Below, piece after piece: positions 56,748 through 64,000 of a stretch of DNA of 64,000 nucleotides. The translations under genes were made by a program, and so were the position numbers. The DNA is from Massospora cicadina (lineage: Eukaryota > Entomophthoromycota > Entomophthoromycetes > Entomophthorales > Entomophthoraceae), in contig JAKSZP010002696.1 in NCBI GenBank assembly GCA_022478985.1, forward strand, positions 62,001 through 126,000, in the 5' to 3' direction. The number at the start of each line of letters is the position of its first letter. Positions within the stretch are counted from its first letter, which is position 1. The notes below the pieces were generated by a model. The model was not told where the DNA came from, did no database searches, and saw only the letters and a list, made by a program, of their open reading frames with translations.

Positions 56748-57262
56748 GAGGGGGAGCAGGAGATTTGATAACAACTTTACATAGGGGAAAAGGGAAGCAG
56801 GGGATTTAATGACGGCTTGCCTTTATGGAATGAGAGAGCAGGGGAATTTATTGATATATTGCCTTGGGGGAATAGGGAAAGCAGGTGATTTAATGACAGC
56901 TTGCCTGGGGGAATGGGGAAGCAGAGTTTTAATGAAAGCTTGCCTTGAAGGGAATGGGGTCAGAGGAATTAAATGATGGCTTGCCTCTGGGGAATGGGTG
57001 GAGCATGGGGATCTAATGATGGCTTGCCTTTAGGAATTGGGGGATCAGGGGGACTTAGTGACAGCTTGCCTTGGGGGAATAGAAGAGCAGGGGGATTTGA
57101 TAAATGGCTTGCCTTAAAGGAATTGGGGGAGAAGGGGGACTTGATGATGGATTGCTTTTGAGGAATGGGGGAGTAGGGGACTTTATGACAGTTTGTCTCA
57201 TGGTAATGGGGGATCAGGAGTACTTAGTGAAGCTTGACTCTGAGGAATGGGGGAGTCAGCTC
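56748..57262. repeat. G-rich minisatellite, about 12 units of ~42 bp
   Basis: The consensus is roughly GGGAATGGGGGAGCAGGGGG followed by ATTTAATGACAGCTTGCCTT. Units are 40-44 bp. Because many units are near 42 bp, a frame stays open at 56973-57161, giving a Gly-rich repeat. Length variation shows that this is not a conserved protein. The plus strand is markedly G-rich. Confidence 0.8.
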
Positions 57263-58119
57263 ATTGGTCCTTGCTCGCTTAACTTATTCAGCTGACTACT
57301 GTAGTGGGGTTGTTCTACGCATATTAGACACCAGACAACCTTCTGAAGGGACATGGCATTCCTCAATGTGTAAATCTTCTTCTGATGCTACCTGATGTAG
57401 CATCGCTTGCTCATTGGAACTGTTCATCACCCTTAAGGTGGTATTAAGCTTGACACTCTTAAACATAATTTTAATACAATGGACTAACACAAGGCTCAAC
57501 AGAACCCTGACTAACCTTTTTCCTGGAGCTCTAAGTAACCCAAGATGTTCTTCTGTATGAGTGTCTTATTCTTTAGATCCTAAACTGGTTACTTGTAATC
57601 TCTTCATTTAACCCAAATTAAAATTAAATAAGGATTAACTTAAGGTTCCATGGTAAAGAATTTTTATTTATATAAATTTGAAGTCTTTTTATACTTATTG
57701 TAAAAATCAAGATAATAAGAGGATGTAAAATTGAATATTATTGGAGTGGGGCTTAGAAATATTGTAGGGGCTTCACAAACCCCTATAAAAATCACATTAA
57801 TTTCCGCCTTGGTGCCAGCAACCATTTTGTTCAATGCATTAACTTGTGAGCGCTGTCTCATGGTGGGTATCCCTGAAATAGGATGTTCGGTATCCCTTTC
57901 TCTATACCCTATCCTGTGTTTTGGTGGCATTAACTCTTTTGTAACTACTTCTTCTCCTTACTTGGTATTATGCTGGTCTTTTATTTCAATTAATGGTACT
58001 ACTCTGATGCATCTTGGATTAGGGTTTTGTTCAACACTCAAAATTAGATGATTGCCTTTTCAAGTAATATTATGATGATAGGTTTGATTGCTTCTGTTGG
58101 GGTAATTTGGCTCAGTCAT
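57263..58119. other. Unassigned sequence left of G6
   Basis: Overlapping open frames exist on both strands at 57664-58051 but no family was recognised. The minus-strand frame (57930-57664) could be a gypsy C-terminal tail or accessory ORF, because it lies at the 3' end of G6. The 3' LTR of G6 was not identified; a T-rich zone near 57660 could belong to it. Confidence 0.25.
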
Positions 58120-58129
58120 TTCTTTTTTT

Positions 58130-59560
58130 AGTACTAGATTGGCTCAGTCATTTCTTCATCATCAATCATATGTAAATTAAATTGAACCCCAAAAGGTATA
58201 AAAGGGGTAAATTTCATGATTGCCATCAGCATCATCAATGCCATATTCATATTGAAAATCTCTATGTTCAGCAAGTATCAAATTATTGTTCATGATGCCA
58301 TCCCAACTGATTAGTGAATTTATAGGGGTGTCTTCATCTATAAAAGGGGTACATTTCCCTTATCTGCAGCTCAAACTTGTATGCCTAAATTTTGAGGTGT
58401 TGGTGTACCGGCAGGGTTCCTTCCAGAGGGCGAGTAATTACTCTCCAGTATACTCATGTTATCTTTTATGACACTTCCCCTCCAAAGACAAGTCTAGGGG
58501 AAGGACCTAAGGTGCTAGACATGTACTCTGTTAAACACAAAATTTGGTTCTTCTTCTCTGATGGAATACTCAGCTCCTTTTTAGCTAGGATAGTTTCAGG
58601 ACCAGTCCAGATGGCTTGCAACTTCTAAGGCTAGCCTCCCATACATGGTATAATATAACTTTATTTCTTAAATTTAACTCTGATAGCTAAGTCCATATCT
58701 GACTCTCACGCTAACACTTGGGGATAATTGCTTGCTGTTCATGGTTGCTTCAAGCTATATTTAATCAATTTATCAGTCAACTCTTGCTGGTAACTCCCAG
58801 GTGGTAGGTTCTTGTAATTAGCGGTGATTACTGGTGCTAGCAAGGTAGTTAGTGCTGCTTCTCGCCTATAAAGTGCCTTGAATGAAGACATTCCATAACC
58901 CTGGTAATGGCTAAGTCAGTATGCTAACAGCATGGATGGTAGCAGTTAGTACCATTTTGACTTGTAGTTTATTACTATCTTCTTTAATATTCCTCCTAAG
59001 GTTCTTTTTACGCGTTCTATGCTTCCATTGGAGGATGGAGTGTATGTATTAGTGAGTTGCTGTTTCACTCCAACTATTTCTATAAGTTTTTTACAACATC
59101 TGAGATAAACTTCCCATTATCTGATAGCAGAACCTGAGGGCATCCATGCCTTGCTATCGCTTGGTTATATAGGAATTGGGTGGTCGATCCTGTGTTATAA
59201 GTCTTGATTGCTGTTGCTTTGCCCCATTAAATGAAATGATCAATAGCTTCATGAGAAAATTGGATCCACTTGAGGTGGTAGACAATGGTCCTATCACGTC
59301 AATGGATACATTGTAAAATAGTGCTGTGGGTTAAATTGTGTGGAACATAAAATGCTTCTCTGAGAGTCTGAAGCTCATGAAGGGGACAAAGAGTTCCATG
59401 GCCTGAATTACTTTGTCTGATATTAACTCCCAATAAAACTGGTCTCTTAGTATGCCAATGTCTTATGGAATTGTCCATGTCCAACATGTTGTATGCTTAA
59501 ATTAACAGTTCTATTCAATCACTATGAAAGATGTACAGGTACATATTGTCTTTGATCTTC
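58130..59560 (-). pseudogene. G6 integrase
   Basis: The minus frame shows YNVSIDVIGPLSTTSSGSNF near 59320-59260, then DHFI.WGKATAIKTYNT and FLYNQAIARHGCPQVLLSDN near 59190-59130. GKFISDVVKNL follows, so the first two acidic core residues are present. A TGPETILAKK stretch near 58610-58580 matches the GPY/F post-core module. The zinc-binding domain (from 59560) is decayed. Stops are present. Confidence 0.75.
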
Positions 59561-59639
59561 ATCTGAAGGTTCCCATAAATATGTCAGATATCTCTAGGGC
59601 ATCTTCTCATTACATCTTTACTTCTTTGCTTTCATATTG

Positions 59640-60990
59640 CCAAGCCTCCTCTGGTAATCCAATTATGTATTAAAGGTGATTGATATTATGTGCTTGGAGA
59701 TGGAAATACAGTAATTGCATCAGTCTGCCAGCATTGAGGTGCTTAACGCCTTCTCTGTGTGTGATCTTAAAATTGTACCCAAGGAGTTTTACTGCCCATA
59801 AGACAAGGCGTCCGTCTGGATCCTTCATATTGCTCAGCCAGTGGAGTGGTGCATGATCCATTATGACTTTAAAGTGTACTCCATATAAATAGTGTCAAAA
59901 GTACTTCACTGCTCTTATAACTTCCAGTCACTTTTCTTTAATCAAAGTGTAGTTCTTCTTAGCATAGGAAAAGACCTTGGAGTAGTACTCAATGGGGTGG
60001 TCTATCCCTACTTCATCCATTTGGGTGAGTATCACTCTGAGCCCTACTTCAGTAGCATTGGTGTATAGGTAAAACGTCTTGTTGAAGAGCAGAAATGCTA
60101 GGATTGGTGCCTCTACCAATTTAGCTTTCAATTCTTTGAAGGCCTTCTTTTGTTCCAGGTCCGATTCAAACTTGTTTTCATTGGTTAATAGGTAGGTAAA
60201 TGGCGCAGCCAAGTCCGCAAAATGAGGGATAAACTGCTGATAGTATCTCACTATCTCAAAAAAACTTTATGTTGCGAATACTCTGAGGCTGTTCCATGGC
60301 TACTAAAGCTTTAATCTTTTCTTACTGAGGCTTGATTCCTTTTTAGACTGATCTAATGTCCTAGTAGCTCCAGCTGCCTCTTCAGAAAAGTGATTGCTTT
60401 GTTTAACCTTCAGGTTTGACTCTAGTAGTCAGGTAAACATTTCTCATAAGTGTTGGAGGTGTTCTTTGAACGTGTGATTAAATGCTGTTATGTTGTCCAG
60501 ATATATGAGTACACCAGATAACTTGAAATTTCTAAATATTTGATTGTCACTCTTTGGAAGGTGGTAGGGGCATTGCACAGCCCCTGCAGCATCCTCATAG
60601 GTTTAAACAATCCCTGACTGCTGATCAGAGTGCACTTCTCTTGATATTTAGGTTAGAGCTCCATCTTCCAGTAGCTTCTGGCCAATTTCATCACAGAGAA
60701 GTACTTTAATCCTCTCAAACGCTTCAGTGCATTGTCAATTCAAGGGAGCAGGTACAAATCCTTCTTGGCAACCTCATTCATCTGGTGGTAGCTCATAATC
60801 ATACAATGTGTTCCATCCTTCTTGCATACTAGGAGCAGCGGCAAAACACACAGGCTTTTTGAGAGTCTGATTAAGCTGGCTTCAGATAGCTGATTTCACA
60901 CCTTGGTGATAACTTCATCTTTGATGCTTGAACATTGGTATATTCAAGACTTAAAAAGTGATGGCGGATCTGTTTTCATTTTGTGAACCT
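59640..60990 (-). pseudogene. G6 reverse transcriptase and RNase H
   Basis: RNase H is readable in two open frames (60251-59928 and 59861-59670). The first has MRYYQQFIPHFADLAAPFTY, FKELKAKLVEAPILAF, YLYTNATEVGLRVILTQMDE and IEYYSKVFSYAKKNYTLIK. The second has MDHAPLHWLSNMKDPDGRLV and LLGYNFKITHREGVKHLNA. RT upstream shows a LIYLDN catalytic box near 60520-60500 (second Asp changed to Asn). Frames are shifted several times. Confidence 0.8.
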
Positions 60991-61139
60991 CTCCTTTGCA
61001 CAATCCATAGTCATTTTCAAAGTTGAAAATGTTATTAAACTCACCCAGGAGTTTATAAAATTCATTCTGCCACCTGTTGGTCACATTCACAAATCCTAAT
61101 TCATCAAAATCACCGACAGAATAACATATTTTATGGTAT

Positions 61140-61470
61140 CACAGCTTGTCAATCTGGCTTTAGTGACACCTTGTCCTTTTTATTACAGGGACTAGGCTAG
61201 GTGGTGATGTTCTCCACTATGACAGCCAGAACTATGGTTTATTTGGTATCAAAGAACCCGGAAAGTACTCTTGGCTCCTGTTCTCTGATCCCATTGCAAC
61301 TATAAACTTCAGGTATCAAGTTCAGAGGTATCTTCACATTAATTTGAGAATAACATCTGTTATTATTTACCAGTTCTTATATCATAGCCTCACTTGCACT
61401 AAATTGTAGGCTTTAACTGCTCTAACCGTGGCAGGTAATTGCTTAGTGCCATTCTCCTTAAAGGCGGAGT
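61140..61470 (-). pseudogene. G6 dUTPase-like domain
   Basis: Minus frames read KQLPATVRAVKAYNLVQ near 61450-61400, INVKIPLNLIPEVYSCNG near 61340-61290, then IREQEPRVLSGFFDTK near 61285-61240. The aGviD Asp equivalent is present. AVIVENITT follows. The REQEPR...GF pattern matches G5 directly. The C-terminal motif is lost. Confidence 0.5.
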
Positions 61471-61689
61471 TGGGTTTATATAATACATGTTTCCTCCAAG
61501 CATAACCTCTGCTTTTGCAACCTAGAATCTTCATCCTTAAACTCCAGTACCAGTTGGTACCTAACTATTCTCAAAGTACTGGTGATAAAGTTGATCTTAG
61601 CACTCAACACAAGTAGAAACTGGATGTAATTAAAAAAGACATAATGGTCATTGTTTAGAACCACTACTGAAGCTGTCATAATCATGCTC

Positions 61690-61913
61690 CCAAAGTTTAA
61701 CAGCAATGCAGATTATGCTTCCAAGGCATGCGTGATATATGTCCCAGCTCTCCGGTACTTGACATTATAATCTATGTCTGGCATAATTTTGACTTTCTCC
61801 ATAAATTTGGAGGATATGAAAATGACAGATGTTTCTGTATCAATTACAGCCAAGATGCAACTCTCTGCATCACCACTTTGACCTTTGTGATACTCTTTCC
61901 AAATTGGTTCCAA
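61690..61913 (-). pseudogene. G6 aspartic protease
   Basis: A 66-codon open minus frame contains ILAVIDTETSVIFISSKFME, the protease active-site block, with DTG changed to DTE. The frame to its left (61706-61476) continues with hydrophobic sequence, FGSMIMTASVVVLNNDHYVF, matching the second half of retropepsins. Confidence 0.6.
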
Positions 61914-62229
61914 GTCATCAATATGTCAGTAGCTGACTCTTTTAACTGCTTCAGAGTTTTTTCCAATGATGTATTCTTATTTGTAGCCTCTGTAACATGT
62001 TTATGACCTTGAAGGTAGGCATCACAAGTTGCTCTCCTTCGTTAATGGCGTTGATATCCTGGTAGGTTGGGTGGCCTGTGCCAAGTAGAAATCATTTGAT
62101 TTAAACCGTTAATTATATTTACTTATAATCAAGCAGGTGCGATCACCACACTAGGTGCCCCTAACATGTGATATCCTGCACTGACTACATCCTCATCTTC
62201 ATGATCATCTTCCTCTTTGGTTTTTAGAT

Positions 62230-62950
62230 CCACCCAGTTAGCTGCTTTAGTGGCATTTTCAGTAGAGGTACATCCTTAATATTGGTGGCGTTCTTGGACA
62301 TGAGCACCAGAAGTGTCCAAGTTTATGGCACTTGTTGTAGGTAACTTTTCTCCAAGGCTGTCATTCTACTGGTTTTATAGTATTGTCTCTAGGTTTCTTA
62401 CTCTAGTCATGAGTGATGTAGATAGCCTCGCTTGTTCATTGAGAAGGTAGTTCTGATGCCTTATAATCCATCTTGTAAGTTTTTTGGACATTTAGTAAAG
62501 CTTCCTTGATGGCATTCAGTGACATTGCAGCCTTGATGACTAAGGTCACGTGAATTTTCAAAGCTAGATGCATCTCTAGGGAACTCATTAACACTGTCTT
62601 TGCAGTCAGTAGATCCAAAGTTCCTGTTGTCCATAATTGATACACCCTTAGATAGTAGTTTGCAGCATAATTAGTGGTTGACTTTATCTTCCTTTCTTCA
62701 TGTGAAGAAAGTATTGTTTCAAGTTCTTAACGTCTTGACCGCTTCCAAACTCTGATAGTAGAATGTTCTTCACTTCAGTCCAAGTTAAGCCAATATGCTA
62801 ACTTGTGCTGAATTTCCTCAAGCCTCACAAATCATACAGCCTTGATGTGGCGAGCCTTCTTGAAATCACTTTCATTATCAATACTGTTATTGTAAATATT
62901 AGTAAACTTGTTATGGTTCCCTCGCCAGTTGTAAACATGGTTTTGAAGTA
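62230..62950 (-). pseudogene. G6 gag and zinc knuckle
   Basis: Minus frames show PNFTLYFKTMFTTGEGTITS near 62930, LTWTEVKNILLSEFGSGQDV near 62790, and LKQYFLHMKKGR. These match the EVK..L...F and MKKGE blocks of G4 gag and the NPIFKDKFTPGECSIASFL start of that protein. The zinc knuckle reads YNKCHKLGHFWCSCP near 62340-62295, with the first Cys lost. A 69-codon open frame lies at 62645-62436. Confidence 0.6.
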
Positions 62951-63434
62951 GAGAGTAAAGTTTGGGTCCTATTCAATAGGTTCAGCATGCATCATGCACA
63001 TTGGTGCAGCAGTCAATTGAGTTGTCAATATTGATGTCTCTAATCAAGTAGCGGGTCAGGATGAGGTAGGGTCTGGTACAGTATGCATCTGAGCTTTCAA
63101 CTCATCCAGATTCTTGTCCAGGTGTACAGCATAGAATTGTGTTATTCTAAATGCTCTCTGTGTTCATTTAAGGTAAAGATAATCATTACATTCTCTTATA
63201 CAAGAAATAACAGTCTGTCTTTAATTTCTACAATGGTGGATTTAAACTTCTATACAGCAGAAGGTCCACTCACAATTGGTATAGCGTCAATGCAGGCTCT
63301 TAAAATGGTTTCCTTAACGTGCTCAAACTGGTTACAAAAATCAGCTAATTCATGTTTTAATGTTTAGAGCCTTGAACTGATGGTTGCCTCCTCCCTTTTC
63401 AGGATATCAGAGGAATCCCCCTGTGATAGGTCTT

Positions 63435-64000
63435 TGTAAGTCCAGGGGAACGTCCTCTCTGCATGGATCAGGCGATTTTCCTATTTCTAATAAAAAGGGT
63501 CCAAAGAGGGAGCTGTACCCCTCATCACACAGGGCGACCTTGCCCATGTGGTAGACGATCGTTGGGTAACAGTTCTCCCTCTGAAGATTCCTCCCCAGTT
63601 CCTGAACTTGCCACCACTGAGCTAGTCCACCAAATAGAGGAAATTTGTGCAGAAATCATTGGAAACCATCATCCCTACAAGCATAATAATTTTATAAAGC
63701 TGATGGCGCCAAATACACAAAATCAAAGTTGAAAGATCCAAAATTATAGAAATAAAGCCTGATGGGTGCGCAACGCATAGCCAGAAGGGGATAAGTAATA
63801 AATTCTCAGTCAAAATTGCCAATTGCATCAAGCCATCGATCAGTACATTTGCCAACTCTAAACTTCTCTCAAAATTGTTGGGCTTTGTCACCAATGGACA
63901 TGTATCACTATTGGGGACTGTTGCTGATAATTTGAAACACTTGTTAAAAAAATCGGGATTGGTGATTGATGGTACCCATTTGGCTGAACAAACGCTCCAG
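63435..64000 (+). mobile_element. R1 copy D (5' part, runs off the window)
   Basis: It starts TGTAAGTCCAGGGG at 63435 with gtctt just before it (possible TSD, right end not in the window). An 89-codon frame at 63463-63732 is open, and the shared R1 frame gives AVPLITQGDLAHVVD at 63512. Beyond it lie ELATTELVHQIEEICAEI near 63610-63660 and NKFSVKIANCIKPSISTFAN near 63800. This copy has the clearest EEICAEI block. Confidence 0.65.

Larger units (their letters stand above)
58120..62950 (-). mobile_element. Ty3/gypsy G6 (minus strand)
   Basis: From right to left: gag, protease, dUTPase-like domain, RT, RNase H, integrase. The order and motifs match G5 most closely. LTRs were not resolved. The right flank (62951-63434) has no clear LTR or primer-binding site before R1 copy D starts. 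Confidence 0.75.

Noticed and set aside
56973..57161. Gly-rich repeat protein
   Set aside because: It is a by-product of the ~42-bp minisatellite; unit lengths vary and break the frame.
57664..58051. Overlapping frames on both strands, one rich in hydrophobic residues
   Set aside because: No family recognised and both strands are open; it could be chance or a gypsy C-terminal tail.

Overview
This is a eukaryotic window made almost entirely of decayed, nested retrotransposons. I found no host protein gene, rRNA gene, functional tRNA gene or CRISPR array that I can support. The contents are Ty3/gypsy LTR elements, an L1-like non-LTR retrotransposon (LINE) without an RNase H domain, tRNA-derived SINEs, several solo-LTR-like units and two minisatellites. 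A fungus with a large repeat-rich genome would fit, but nothing here fixes the species. Almost every coding region carries stops and frameshifts, so most gene entries are pseudogenes. Domain calls come from reading translations across frames.

Layout. 0-1.2 kb: minus-strand LINE ORF1. 1.2-6.3 kb: two plus-strand gypsy remnants (G1, G2); G1 is split by a 1.25 kb solo-LTR-like unit (R6). 6.3-9.5 kb: a minus-strand LINE derivative carrying only ORF1, split by unit R3. 9.9-11.3 kb: R1 copy A. 11.7-13.1 kb: a different gypsy lineage (Ga) that keeps a YIDD reverse transcriptase motif. 13.1-20.2 kb: gypsy G3 with both LTRs, containing unit R7. 21.7-27.0 kb: one near full-length LINE (ORF1, endonuclease, RT). 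27.1-36.5 kb: minus-strand gypsy G4, interrupted by R1 copy C, which is itself interrupted by a solo LTR of the G3 family. 36.5-41.0 kb: AT-rich repeat debris. 41.0-41.3 kb: a SINE with perfect 19-bp target-site duplications (TSDs). 41.7-54.5 kb: gypsy G5 with two ~1.1 kb LTRs, carrying a small LTR-flanked element, a second SINE, R1 copy B and an ORF1-only LINE. 55.6-57.3 kb: two adjacent minisatellites with ~41-42 bp units. 58.1-62.9 kb: minus-strand gypsy G6. 63.4 kb to the end: R1 copy D.

Main points. (1) R1 is a 1.3-1.4 kb unit with TG...CA ends and 5-bp TSDs whose four copies share one reading frame of unknown function. (2) G3, G4, G5 and G6 each show a dUTPase-like domain between protease and reverse transcriptase. 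(3) An ORF1-only LINE with its own 17-bp TSD looks like a non-autonomous unit. (4) The SINEs, some ~45-bp mini-insertions and the LINEs share a 3' tail, so one LINE machinery may have moved all of them. Insertion order can be read from the nesting: G4 and G5 came first, R1 inserted into both, and a G3-family element later inserted into R1.
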